A stretch of DNA of 64,000 bases from an uncultured Serinicoccus sp. GTDB lineage: Bacteria; Actinomycetota; Actinomycetes; Actinomycetales; Dermatophilaceae. The notes below the pieces were generated by a model. That model had not been told where the DNA came from. It searched no databases and was given only the letters and a program-made list of their open reading frames with translations. Of the stretch, positions 49,442 through 58,465 are shown in pieces. How positions within the stretch are numbered: the first letter of the stretch is position 1; each line of letters starts with the position of its first letter. Made by a program: the position numbers and the translations under genes. The stretch lies in contig NZ_CANMUA010000003.1 in NCBI RefSeq assembly GCF_947500995.1, positions 248,001 through 312,000 on the forward strand, in the 5' to 3' direction.

Positions 49442-50331
49442 GCCGCCACCTCCCGCGCGTCGTCGGAGGTCAGCGTGAGGAACATCTCCTCCAGGCCGCC
49501 CCCGGAGGAGCCCAGGCTGGTGAGGACCAGGCCGTGCCGCAGCGCCAGCTCGCCGACCTCGGCGGTCTGCGCGGCGACCGCGAGCGTGCCGTCGGGGCGC
49601 GGGGTGTGCTCGAGGCCGGACTGCTCGACCGCCGCCCGCAGCGCCGCCCGGTCGGTGGCGTCGACGACGACGCCCGCCGCCGACAGCAGCTCCTCCTTCG
49701 TGCCCTGGGCGACGATGCGGCCGCGGCCGATGAGCACCAGGTCGTCGGCGATGATCTCCACCTCGGAGAGCAGGTGCGAGCTGAGCAGCACGGTGCCACC
49801 GTCCCGGGCGTAGTCGCGCAGCAGCCCGCGCATCCAGTGGATGCCGCCCGGGTCCAGCCCGTTGGCCGGCTCGTCGAGGATGAGCACCCGGGGGTCGCCG
49901 ACCAGGGCGGCACCCAGGCCGAGCCGCTGCCGCATACCGAGGCTGTAGTTGCCGACCCGACGCTCGGCCTCGCGGGAGGTGAGGCCGACCCGCTCCAGCG
50001 TCGCGTCGACCTGGCCGCGTCCCGCGCCGACGAGGATGGCGGCCAGGGTGAGGACCTCGCGGCCCGTGCGCCCGGCGTGCTGGGCGCTGGCGTCGAGCAT
50101 GACGCCGACGTGCCGGGTGGGGTTGGGCAGGGCGGCGTAGGGGCGGCCCAGGATCCGCGCGCTGCCCGAGGTCGCCGGGGTCAGCCCGCACATCATCCGC
50201 ATCGCGGTGGACTTGCCCGCGCCGTTGGGGCCCAGGAAGCCGGTGACCCGACCCGGACGTGCGGTGAAGCTGATGTCGTCGACGGCCGTGAAGGCGCCGT
50301 ATCTCTTGGTGAGGTTCTCGATCTCGATCAT
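49438..50331 (-). CDS. ABC transporter ATP-binding protein
   Basis: MIEIENLTKRYGAFTAVDDISF; LGPNGAGKSTAMRMMCGL; YSLGMRQRLGLGAALVGDPRVLILDEPANGLDPGG. Confidence 0.95.
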   Translation of the reverse strand: MIEIENLTKRYGAFTAVDDISFTARPGRVTGFLGPNGAGKSTAMRMMCGLTPATSGSARILGRPYAALPNPTRHVGVMLDASAQHAGRTGREVLTLAAILVGAGRGQVDATLERVGLTSREAERRVGNYSLGMRQRLGLGAALVGDPRVLILDEPANGLDPGGIHWMRGLLRDYARDGGTVLLSSHLLSEVEIIADDLVLIGRGRIVAQGTKEELLSAAGVVVDATDRAALRAAVEQSGLEHTPRPDGTLAVAAQTAEVGELALRHGLVLTSLGSSGGGLEEMFLTLTSDDAREVAA

Positions 50332-50495
50332 GGCTCCACCCTCGGTGACACGCCCACCCCTCCGCATCGGCCCACGGTCGGTCGTCGGTGGTCCCATGGT
50401 CGCGCGTTCGGCGGCCCCGACCCCGACGAAAGTCGTAGAGAGGCACGACCGACGGTCGAGGCGGGCCGCCCGGCGCCCGCCTACGCTGCTGCGGT

Positions 50496-51743
50496 ATGAC
50501 GTCCGCCCGCCCGGTCCCGGGCCCCCCGCCCCTGCGCTGGTGGGGCCACGCCTGGCGGGTCCTGGTGGTGTGGGTCACCGGGCTGCTCATCCTCCTCGTC
50601 ACCTTCGCGAGCTCGCCGGCCGGCTCCCAGGAGCTGGGCAGCTACCCGGCCCACGTCGACGCGCTGCTGGTGGCGGACCTGGTCGTCGGTCACCTGGCCG
50701 TCGCCCTCGTGCTCTGGCGGCGCCGGTTCCCGGTGACCGTCGCGGTGCTGACCAGCGCGGCCCTCGTGGTCTCCTCCCTCGCGGTCCCGGCCTCCCTCCT
50801 CGCGGCGCTGTCCCTGGCCAGTCGCCGACGGTGGCGCCCCCTGCTGGCCGTCGGTGCCGTCAACATCGGGGCAGGGATGTTCTACGAGCTCGTGGTGGCA
50901 CGCCAGCTCGGCATGGAGACGGTGTCCGACATCCCCTCGCCGTGGTACGCCGGCCTCGTCGCCCTGCTCAGCGTCCTGCTGTTCGCCCTCGTGTCCCTCA
51001 TCGGCTGGAACATCGGCGGCCGTCGCCAGCTCGTGGAGAGCTGGCGGACCCAGGCGGAGACGGCCCACCGCGAGCAGGCCGCGAGGGTCGCGCAGGCCCG
51101 GACCGCCGAGCGCGCCCGGATCGCCCGGGAGATGCACGACGTCATGGGACACCGGCTCTCCCTCGTCGCGATGCACGCCGGGGCGCTCGCCCACCGTCCC
51201 GACCTGACCGAGGCCGAGCGGGTGCAGAGCGCCGAGATCGTCCGCGACGGCGCGCACCAGGCCCTGCAGGAGCTGCGCGAGGTCCTGGGGGTCCTGCGCG
51301 GGGAGGACGACGCCGACGCGGCGACCGGGACCGCGGCCCCCCAGCCCACCCTGACCGACCTGCCCTCGCTCGCGGCGGAGGTGACGACGGGCGGTCACCC
51401 CGTCGACCTCACCGCCTCCCCGGGTCTGTGGGACCGCAGCGTCACCCTCTCCGACCGGGTCGGGCGCCACGCCTACCGCGTCGTGCAGGAGGCCCTGACC
51501 AACGCGCGCAAGCACGCACCGGGGGCCGCCGTCGAGGTGGACCTGTCGGGGGACGAGTCGACGGGGCTGAGCCTGGAGGTCCGCAACGTCGTCCCGCGCC
51601 CGGCGGCCCAGGACCCCGGGGCGCCCGGTCGGGGTCTCACCGGTATGCAGGAGCGCGTCACCCTCGTCGGCGGCACCTTCGAGGCCGGTGGCGGGCCGGG
51701 GGTCTTCGTCGTGCGAGTCTGGTTGCCGTGGGAGACCAGGTGA
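50496..51743 (+). CDS. Two-component sensor histidine kinase (NarL/DesK type)
   Basis: RARIAREMHDVMGHRLSLVAMHAGAL; HAYRVVQEALTNARKHAPGA. Confidence 0.94.
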   Translation: MTSARPVPGPPPLRWWGHAWRVLVVWVTGLLILLVTFASSPAGSQELGSYPAHVDALLVADLVVGHLAVALVLWRRRFPVTVAVLTSAALVVSSLAVPASLLAALSLASRRRWRPLLAVGAVNIGAGMFYELVVARQLGMETVSDIPSPWYAGLVALLSVLLFALVSLIGWNIGGRRQLVESWRTQAETAHREQAARVAQARTAERARIAREMHDVMGHRLSLVAMHAGALAHRPDLTEAERVQSAEIVRDGAHQALQELREVLGVLRGEDDADAATGTAAPQPTLTDLPSLAAEVTTGGHPVDLTASPGLWDRSVTLSDRVGRHAYRVVQEALTNARKHAPGAAVEVDLSGDESTGLSLEVRNVVPRPAAQDPGAPGRGLTGMQERVTLVGGTFEAGGGPGVFVVRVWLPWETR

Positions 51744-52429
51744 CCGCGGGGGCGCCCCGCCCACGAGTGGTGATGATCGACGACGACCCGCTGGTGCGGG
51801 CCGGGCTGCGCATGCTGCTGGGTGGGCCCGACGGGGTCGACGTCGTCGCCGAGGGGGAGGACGGCGACCAGGCGGTCGAGCTCGTCGGACGGCACCGGCC
51901 CGACGTGCTCGTCATCGACGTCCGGATGGCGCGCACGGACGGGGTGAGCGCCACCCGGGAGGTGCTCGCGGCCTACCCCGACCTGCAGGTGCTCATCCTG
52001 ACCACCTTCGACGCCGACGCGCTCGTGCTGGAGGCGCTGCGGGCCGGGGCTCGCGGTTTCGTGCTCAAGGACACCCCGCCGGCCCAGCTGGTCGCCGCCG
52101 TCCACGAGGTCGCGGCCGGCGATCACGCCCTGTCGCCCTCGGTCGCGGCACTGCTCGTCCGGGAGGTCTCGGGCGCCCCGGCCGCGGCGGGTGGGGAGCG
52201 GGCCGGGCGGGCCAGGGCCGCGCTGGCGCACCTGACCGAGCGGGAGCGCGAGGTGGCCCGGGCGGTCGCCAGGGGTGGCTCCAACGCCGAGGTCTCCCGG
52301 GAGCTCTTCCTGTCGGTGCCGACGGTGAAGGCGCACGTCTCGAGCGTCCTGGCCAAGCTCGGGCTCGCGAACCGGGTGCAGATCGCCCTGCTCGTCCACG
52401 ACGCGCAGGACGGCGACACCGAGCGCTGA
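51740..52429 (+). CDS. LuxR-family response regulator
   Basis: VVMIDDDPLVRAGLRMLLGG; LIIDVRMA-type receiver; LTEREREVARAVARGGSNAEVSRELFLSVPTVKAHVSSVLAKLGLANRVQ. Confidence 0.95.
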   Translation: MTAGAPRPRVVMIDDDPLVRAGLRMLLGGPDGVDVVAEGEDGDQAVELVGRHRPDVLVIDVRMARTDGVSATREVLAAYPDLQVLILTTFDADALVLEALRAGARGFVLKDTPPAQLVAAVHEVAAGDHALSPSVAALLVREVSGAPAAAGGERAGRARAALAHLTEREREVARAVARGGSNAEVSRELFLSVPTVKAHVSSVLAKLGLANRVQIALLVHDAQDGDTER

Positions 52430-52511
52430 CCCCCCTGTGCCCCCCGCGCGGGTCGCCGGCCGTCACCGTCGCGCAAGATCTGGCCGCCGGGGCGCGGCAT
52501 ACCCTGAGACG

Positions 52512-53225
52512 GTGAGCACGGTGCTGGTCGTCGAGGACGAGGGGACGGTGCGGGAGGTGGTGTGCGCCTACCTGCACCGGGCCGGGCTGCCCACCCACGA
52601 GGCGGCGGACGGTCTGGTGGCGGTGCGGGCCTTCCCGGACGTGCGGCCCGCCGTGGTCGTGCTCGACGTCATGGTGCCCGGCATCGACGGTTTCGAGGTG
52701 CTGCGGCGCATCCGGGCGATGGACCCGGACGTGCCGGTGCTCATGCTCACCGCCCGGAGCACCGAGCAGGACCGGATCGCCGGCCTGGAGCTGGGTGCGG
52801 ACGACTACGTCACCAAACCCTTCAGCGCCCGGGAGCTCGTGCTGCGCGTGCAGGGGCTGCTGCGCCGCACGGCCGGCTCCTCGCCGGGCGGCCCCGGGCC
52901 CTCCGGCACCGTCCGGGACGGCGACCTCGTCGTCGACCGCGGCGCCCGCCGGGCCACCCGGGCGGGTGCGGAGCTGGCGCTGACCAGCCGCGAGTTCGAC
53001 CTGCTCGTGCACCTCATGACCCATCCCGGCGTCGTGCTGGACCGGGACGACCTCCTGCGCGAGGTGTGGGGGTGGGAGGTCGGCGACCGCTCGACCGTCA
53101 CCGTCCACGTGCGGCGGCTGCGCGAGAAGGTCGAGGCCGACCCGTCCCGGCCGGCGCGGATCAGCACGGTCTGGGGACGGGGCTACCGGTGGGACCGGGC
53201 GCAGGGGTATGCCGATGAGGCCTGA
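52512..53225 (+). CDS. OmpR-family response regulator
   Basis: VLVVEDEGTVREVVCAYLHRAG; GADDYVTKPFSARELVLRV; winged helix SREFDLLVHLMTHPGVVLDRDDLLREVWGW. Confidence 0.96.
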   Translation: MSTVLVVEDEGTVREVVCAYLHRAGLPTHEAADGLVAVRAFPDVRPAVVVLDVMVPGIDGFEVLRRIRAMDPDVPVLMLTARSTEQDRIAGLELGADDYVTKPFSARELVLRVQGLLRRTAGSSPGGPGPSGTVRDGDLVVDRGARRATRAGAELALTSREFDLLVHLMTHPGVVLDRDDLLREVWGWEVGDRSTVTVHVRRLREKVEADPSRPARISTVWGRGYRWDRAQGYADEA

Positions 53226-54243
53226 GCTGGAGGCGATCACCCTCGCGGCGGGCACCGCGGGAGCGGTCGGGCTGGCCGGCGCCGCGCTGACGCTGCTCGT
53301 GGCCCGGCGCTCGCCGGCGGCGGCGACCCTGCTGGGGCCGGTGGTGGGGGTGGCCAGCGTCGCCGCCGGGGTGGTCGTGACCACGCGCGCGATGTTCCTG
53401 TCCGAGCACGACGCGACGCTCATCGCGCTGGTGCTGCTGGCGGCGGCGCCGGTGGCCCTGGCGATCGGGGTCCTGCTCTTCCGCAGCGTGCGGCGGCTGG
53501 ACCGGCGGGCGCAGCAACGGCTGGCCGACGAGCAGCGCGAGCTGGCGCTCGCCCGCTCCCGGCAGGACATGATCACCTGGGCCTCGCACGACCTGCGGAC
53601 CCCGCTGTCCTCGATCAGGGTGATGGCCGAGGCCCTCGAGGACGGCCTCGTCACCGACCACGACGACTACCACCGCCGCATCCGCGCCGAGGCCGACCGG
53701 ATGACCGTCATGGTGGACGACCTGCTCGAGCTCAGCCGGCTGCGGAGTGCCTCCCCCGCAGACCCGGGGGAGGTGGTGGACCTGGCGGACGTCGCCGCGG
53801 CCGTGGTGGCCGGCCAGCAGCCGGTGGCGGAGCAGCAGCAGGTCCGCGTGCGGCTGACCGGCGACGGGCCGGCGCCGGTGCGGGCGGTCGCCGGCGAGCT
53901 CGACCGGGTCGTGGCCAACGTGGTGAGCAATGCCGTCCGGGAGTCGGCGGCCGGGTCCGAGGTCGTGGTGCACGTCAGGGCGGACCCGGTCGCGGAGGAG
54001 GTCGTGCTCCACGTCGACGACGCCTGCGGGGGGCTGGGGGAGGAGGCCCTCGCCCATGCCTTCGAGCCCGGGTGGCGCGGCAGCAGCGCCCGGTCGGCGG
54101 GCGCCGGGGTCGGCGTGGGCCTGACGATCGCCCACGCCCTCGTCGAGCGCAGCGGCGGCACGATCACGCTGGCCGACCACGGGCCCGGCTGCCGCGTCCG
54201 GATCGCCCTCCCGCGCCACACCCCCGCACCGGACGCGCGGTAG
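53209..54243 (+). CDS. Two-component sensor histidine kinase
   Basis: DMITWASHDLRTPLSSIRVMAEALEDG; GVGVGLTIAHALVERSGGTITL. Confidence 0.95.
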   Translation: MPMRPELEAITLAAGTAGAVGLAGAALTLLVARRSPAAATLLGPVVGVASVAAGVVVTTRAMFLSEHDATLIALVLLAAAPVALAIGVLLFRSVRRLDRRAQQRLADEQRELALARSRQDMITWASHDLRTPLSSIRVMAEALEDGLVTDHDDYHRRIRAEADRMTVMVDDLLELSRLRSASPADPGEVVDLADVAAAVVAGQQPVAEQQQVRVRLTGDGPAPVRAVAGELDRVVANVVSNAVRESAAGSEVVVHVRADPVAEEVVLHVDDACGGLGEEALAHAFEPGWRGSSARSAGAGVGVGLTIAHALVERSGGTITLADHGPGCRVRIALPRHTPAPDAR

Positions 54244-54293
54244 GGCACCACCGGACGCGCGCTCGTGCCGCACCGGACGTGCGGCAGGGACAA
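54228..54293. repeat. 22-bp tandem array, 3 units, same CACCGGACGCGCGG family as 22721-22874
   Basis: CACCGGACGCGCGGTAGGGCAC / CACCGGACGCGCGCTCGTGCCG / CACCGGACGTGCGGCAGGGACA. Confidence 0.85.
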
Positions 54294-54299
54294 CTGCCG

Positions 54300-54899
54300 T
54301 CAGGGGCCGATCGGCGAGAGGACCCACACCGCGTAGTCCGGACCCGGCGGGTGCAGCTCGTAGGAGCCGGCGCGCAGGTCCACGCCGAGACCGCAGGCAC
54401 GGGCGTCCGCCTCGAGCTCCTCCGGCGGGTAGCGTCGCGCGTGGTCCGGCCCGCCCCGCTGGTGCATCCCGACGAGCACCCGCCCCTGGGGGCCGAGCAG
54501 GTCGCGCACGCGGCCCAGGACCTCCCGCTCGGTCCCCTCGGCCAGGAACGCCATGACATTGCCGACCAGGACCACGAGGTCGTAGCCGGGCTCGAGGTCG
54601 ACCTCGAGGATGTCGGCCTGCGTCACCGCGAGCCCGGGGTAGGTCCGGCGCGACTGCTCCACCAGGGCCGGGTCCGGCTCGACGGCGGTCACCCGGTGGC
54701 CGCGCGCCTGCAGCGCGGCCGCCACCCGCCCCATACCGGAGCCGACGTCGAGGACCCGGGCGCACCGGGGTACCAGCACGTCGGCCAGCCGCGCCTCGCC
54801 GTCGACGTCCGTGCCCTCCTCGACCAGGCGGGCGAGACGCTCGCCGAACTCACGCGTGTGCTCGCCGGCCAGCTCCCAGCGGGTGGGGCGGTGGGACAT
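54300..54899 (-). CDS. Class I SAM-dependent methyltransferase
   Basis: RVLDVGSGMGRVAAALQARGHRVTAVEPDPALV. Confidence 0.93.
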   Translation of the reverse strand: MSHRPTRWELAGEHTREFGERLARLVEEGTDVDGEARLADVLVPRCARVLDVGSGMGRVAAALQARGHRVTAVEPDPALVEQSRRTYPGLAVTQADILEVDLEPGYDLVVLVGNVMAFLAEGTEREVLGRVRDLLGPQGRVLVGMHQRGGPDHARRYPPEELEADARACGLGVDLRAGSYELHPPGPDYAVWVLSPIGP

Positions 54900-54979
54900 G
54901 CGCGACTCCTCGGCTCGGGCGGGCGACGGATCCGGTATGCCGTCGGCCGGGCGCCCACGCTAGCGCCGCCGCGCCCCTC

Positions 54980-55717
54980 TCACCGCTCGGGGATGAAGCC
55001 GGAGTCCAGCTCCCACGGCGCGACCGGGGAGTGCTCCAGGATCCAGGCCTGGAGCTCGCGGTCCCAGCCCAGGCCCACGGCGATCCCGACCGCGACGAAG
55101 ACCAGACCGAGACCCCGCTGCAGCCACCCGCGGGGGTCGGCCGCCCAACCCAGCCGGCGGACCAGGCCCTGCCCCGCCAGCGCGACGGCCAGCAGGGTGG
55201 TGCTCAGGCCGAGGCAGTAGGCGGCCAGCAGGGTCAGCCCGTAGCCGAGCTCGGCGGGCAGCACGGTCACGACCACGTAGGCGTACAGCGGGCTGCACGA
55301 GGAGAAGACCGGCCCCAGCGCGGCGCCGGTGAGCGCCTGCCCGAGAAACCCCTGGCGCTGCTGCGCCCCGTGCAGGCCGGCGTGGCTGCGGGCGGCCAGG
55401 CCGAGCCGGGCGCTGGCCTGCTCCCACAGCCTCGGGGCGAGCATCACCGCGCCCAGGGCGAGCAGGATGCCGCCGGACAACCAGCGCCAGACGCCCGGCG
55501 GCACCCCGATGAGCGCCGTCGTGCCCTTGAGGACCAGGGTGAAGGCGGCCACCGACAGACCCAACGACCCGGCCACGACCACCGCGCGCCGGGCCTGCGC
55601 CGCGCGGGAACCGTCCCCGACGAGGGAACCGCCGACGATGACCGGCAGCAGCGGCAGCACGCAGGGCGCGAGCGTCGTGAGGACGCCCGCGACGAGCGCG
55701 CCGAGCAGCGCGAGCAC
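54980..55717 (-). CDS. ccdA: Cytochrome c biogenesis protein CcdA / DsbD-like membrane protein
   Basis: GVLTTLAPCVLPLLPVIVGGSL; FSSCSPLYAYVVV; multiple TM. Confidence 0.92.
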   Translation of the reverse strand: MLALLGALVAGVLTTLAPCVLPLLPVIVGGSLVGDGSRAAQARRAVVVAGSLGLSVAAFTLVLKGTTALIGVPPGVWRWLSGGILLALGAVMLAPRLWEQASARLGLAARSHAGLHGAQQRQGFLGQALTGAALGPVFSSCSPLYAYVVVTVLPAELGYGLTLLAAYCLGLSTTLLAVALAGQGLVRRLGWAADPRGWLQRGLGLVFVAVGIAVGLGWDRELQAWILEHSPVAPWELDSGFIPER

Positions 55718-56251
55718 TCAGGAGCCCTGGGTCCGGGCGAGGATCTCCTCGCCCGTGGTGGCGCCCGTCCAGGTGGCGATCTCCTCGCCGTCCGCGTCGA
55801 CCTGGACGAAGGTGTGCTGCTGGGTGACGCCGTAGGTCTGCCGCAGGTCCGTCCGCTCGTCGAAGTCCACCTTGACCACGGTGAGGCCCTCGGGCAGGCC
55901 GACGGTGGTGAGGCTCTCGTCGGTGGCGCGGCAGTCGGGGCACCAGTCGGCGTGGAAGAACAGCACGACCGGGCCGCCGTCGTAGGCGGCGGGGTCCGCG
56001 GCATACGTGTCGTGCTCGACGTAGCCGCTCATCCCGGCCATGGCGCTGGTCTCCTCCTCGTCCATGTCGTCCTCGGTCATCTCCTCGACCTCGGTCGTCA
56101 TGTCGTCCTCGCCGGTCATGTCCTCGCTGGTCATGTCCTCGGCGCTCGCGGCCGGCGTGGCGGGCTGCTCGGTGTCGTCGGTGGTGCCGCACGAGGCCAC
56201 CACGAGGGCGGTGGCGAGGGCGGCGAGCAGGGTGGCTGGGGTCCGTGTCAT
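55718..56251 (-). CDS. Thioredoxin-fold lipoprotein with Met/Asp/Glu-rich linker
   Basis: Lipobox LVVASC; linker EDMTSEDMTGEDDMTTEVEEMTEDDMDEEETSAMAGM; FFHADWCPDCRA. Confidence 0.92.
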   Translation of the reverse strand: MTRTPATLLAALATALVVASCGTTDDTEQPATPAASAEDMTSEDMTGEDDMTTEVEEMTEDDMDEEETSAMAGMSGYVEHDTYAADPAAYDGGPVVLFFHADWCPDCRATDESLTTVGLPEGLTVVKVDFDERTDLRQTYGVTQQHTFVQVDADGEEIATWTGATTGEEILARTQGS

Positions 56252-56304
56252 ACCGCCAGCGTGGCCCCGCCGAGGGGGCGGTGGTGTTGCCGAATCCTTA
56301 CCGC

Positions 56305-57321
56305 ATGACGCACGCTGCGGGTATGCCGCTCACCACCCCTCCGACCTACGCCGACGTGGAGGCCGCCTCGGTCACGCTGGCGGGCGCGGCCCACCGGACG
56401 CCGGTGCTCACCTCGGGCCGGCTGGACGCGCAGGTCGGCGCCCGGCTGCTGCTCAAGGCCGAGCACCTGCAGCGGGTCGGGGCGTTCAAGTTCCGGGGCG
56501 CCTTCACCGCGCTCTCGGCCTTCGACGCGGGGCAGCGGGAGGCCGGTGTCGTGGCCTACTCCTCGGGCAACCACGCGCAGGCGGTCGCGCTCGCGGCCCG
56601 TGAGCTGGGCATCCCCGCGACCATCGTCATGCCCCACGACGCGCCCCGGCTCAAGGTCGAGGCCACCCTGGGCTACGGCGCCCGGGTGGTGCGCTACGAC
56701 CGCTACACGCAGGACCGGGAGCAGATCGGGCGGGAGATCGCGCAGGAGCGCGGCGCCACCGTCGTCCCGCCCTACGACCACCCGCACGTCATCGCCGGGC
56801 AGGGCACGGCGGTCAAGGAGCTGGTCGAGGACGCCGGCCCGCTCGACGTCCTGGTCACGCCGCTGGGCGGGGGTGGGCTGCTGGCCGGGTCCGTCCTCGC
56901 CGTGCGTGCCCTCTGCCCGCAGGCCCGGGTGTACGGCGTGGAGCCGGCCGCGGGGGACGACGCCCGACGCTCCCTGGAGCAGGGGCGGATCGTGCACATC
57001 GACACCCCGGTGACGATCGCGGACGGGGCGCAGACCCAGCACCTCGGCGAGCTGACCTTCCCCATCCTGCGCACCGGGGTCGACGCGGTGGTGACCGCGA
57101 CCGACGAGGAGCTCGTCGCGGCGATGGCGCTGGTCGCCGGCACGCTCAAGCAGGTGGTCGAGCCCACAGGGGTCCTGGGCCTCGCGGCGGTGCTGAGCGG
57201 GGCCGTGCCGGTGCGGGAGGGTGAGCGCGTGGGCGTGGTGCTCACCGGTGGCAACGTCGACCCGGAGCGGTACGGGCAGCTGCTGGGGTACAACAGGTCA
57301 AACGCCGAGGCCGTGGTATAA
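56305..57321 (+). CDS. Threonine/serine dehydratase (PLP-dependent)
   Basis: LLLKAEHLQRVGAFKFRGAFTAL; VAYSSGNHAQAVALAARELG; TPLGGGGLLAG. Confidence 0.95.
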   Translation: MTHAAGMPLTTPPTYADVEAASVTLAGAAHRTPVLTSGRLDAQVGARLLLKAEHLQRVGAFKFRGAFTALSAFDAGQREAGVVAYSSGNHAQAVALAARELGIPATIVMPHDAPRLKVEATLGYGARVVRYDRYTQDREQIGREIAQERGATVVPPYDHPHVIAGQGTAVKELVEDAGPLDVLVTPLGGGGLLAGSVLAVRALCPQARVYGVEPAAGDDARRSLEQGRIVHIDTPVTIADGAQTQHLGELTFPILRTGVDAVVTATDEELVAAMALVAGTLKQVVEPTGVLGLAAVLSGAVPVREGERVGVVLTGGNVDPERYGQLLGYNRSNAEAVV

Positions 57322-57334
57322 CAGGTAAAACACC
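57289..57334. promoter_or_regulatory. Two 18-bp direct repeats at 28-bp spacing, candidate operator
   Basis: TACAACAGGTCAAACGCC (57289-57306) and TATAACAGGTAAAACACC (57317-57334), upstream of the ATPase gene. Confidence 0.7.
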
Positions 57335-57355
57335 AGCAGGGAGGGAGGTGCGCCG

Positions 57356-58465
57356 ATGAGTGCGCGCGGGGGAAACCCCTTCCGGCCGAGCTTCGGCACC
57401 AGCCCCCGGGTGGTCGCGGGCCGGGCCGACCTGCTCGACGAGTTCGACATCGCTCTCGACGAGGGCCCGGGATCGCCCATGCGCTCGATCCTGCTCAGCG
57501 GGGCGCGCGGCATGGGCAAGACCGTCCTGCTCAACGAGCTGGAGGAACGGGCGCGGGTCCGCGGCTGGCACGTGCTGCGGCTCCCCGAGGGCCCGGGGCT
57601 GATGAGCGAGCTGGAGCGGACCGTGCTGCCCGCCCGCCTCACCGAGCACGACCCCGCCTCGCAGCGGCGGCGCATCACCGGCGGCAGCATCAGCGCGGTC
57701 GGGTCGGTCTCCACCGACACCTCGGAGGCCTACCCCACGACCCCCAGCGTCGCGACCATGCTGCAGCGGCTGACCGAGATCGCCCGGTCGCACGGCACCG
57801 GGGTCCTGCTGACCCTGGACGAGGTCCAGGCAGCCCCCATCGAGGACGTCGCCCGGCTGGCGTCGGCCTACCAGCACCTGCTGCGGGACGAGAGCGAGAT
57901 CGCCTTCGTCGGGGCCGGTCTGCCTACGGGGATCGCGGCCCTCCTGGCCCAGCAGGGCTCGACCTTCCTGCGCCGGGCCGAGCGCGTCGACCTGGCCCCG
58001 CTGCGGCGCGAGGAGGTCCTCGACGCGGCGGTCCGGACGGTCCGGGAGGCCGGACGGGTCATCAGCGCCGAGGCCGGCGAACGGCTGGCCGACGTCGTGC
58101 ACGGCTACCCCTACCTGCTGCAGCTCGTGGGCTACCAGGCCTGGCGTGCTGCCGGGGACGACGAGGTCATCACCCTCGCGGACGTGAAGGCCACGCTGCC
58201 GGTCGTCGTGGACCGGATGAGCCGGCTGGTGCACACCCCGGCCCTGCGGCAGGTGCCGCAGGGACAGCTCGACTACCTGCGGGCCATGGCCCAGGACGAC
58301 GGGCCGTCGTCGACGGGGGAGGTGGCCGCCCGGCTGGGGGTGAGCAAGCAGCACGGCAACGTCGTGCGCGCCCGGCTCATCGACCGCGAGCTCATCGCGC
58401 CGGCCGGCCACGGCCTCGTCGACATGGCGCTGCCCTACCTGCGCGAGCACCTGAGGCGCGGGTGA
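57356..58465 (+). CDS. AAA/STAND-like ATPase with C-terminal winged helix
   Basis: ILLSGARGMGKTVLLNELEERA Walker A; VLLTLDEVQAAPIEDV Walker B; GEVAARLGVSKQHGNVVRARLIDRELI. Confidence 0.9.
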   Translation: MSARGGNPFRPSFGTSPRVVAGRADLLDEFDIALDEGPGSPMRSILLSGARGMGKTVLLNELEERARVRGWHVLRLPEGPGLMSELERTVLPARLTEHDPASQRRRITGGSISAVGSVSTDTSEAYPTTPSVATMLQRLTEIARSHGTGVLLTLDEVQAAPIEDVARLASAYQHLLRDESEIAFVGAGLPTGIAALLAQQGSTFLRRAERVDLAPLRREEVLDAAVRTVREAGRVISAEAGERLADVVHGYPYLLQLVGYQAWRAAGDDEVITLADVKATLPVVVDRMSRLVHTPALRQVPQGQLDYLRAMAQDDGPSSTGEVAARLGVSKQHGNVVRARLIDRELIAPAGHGLVDMALPYLREHLRRG

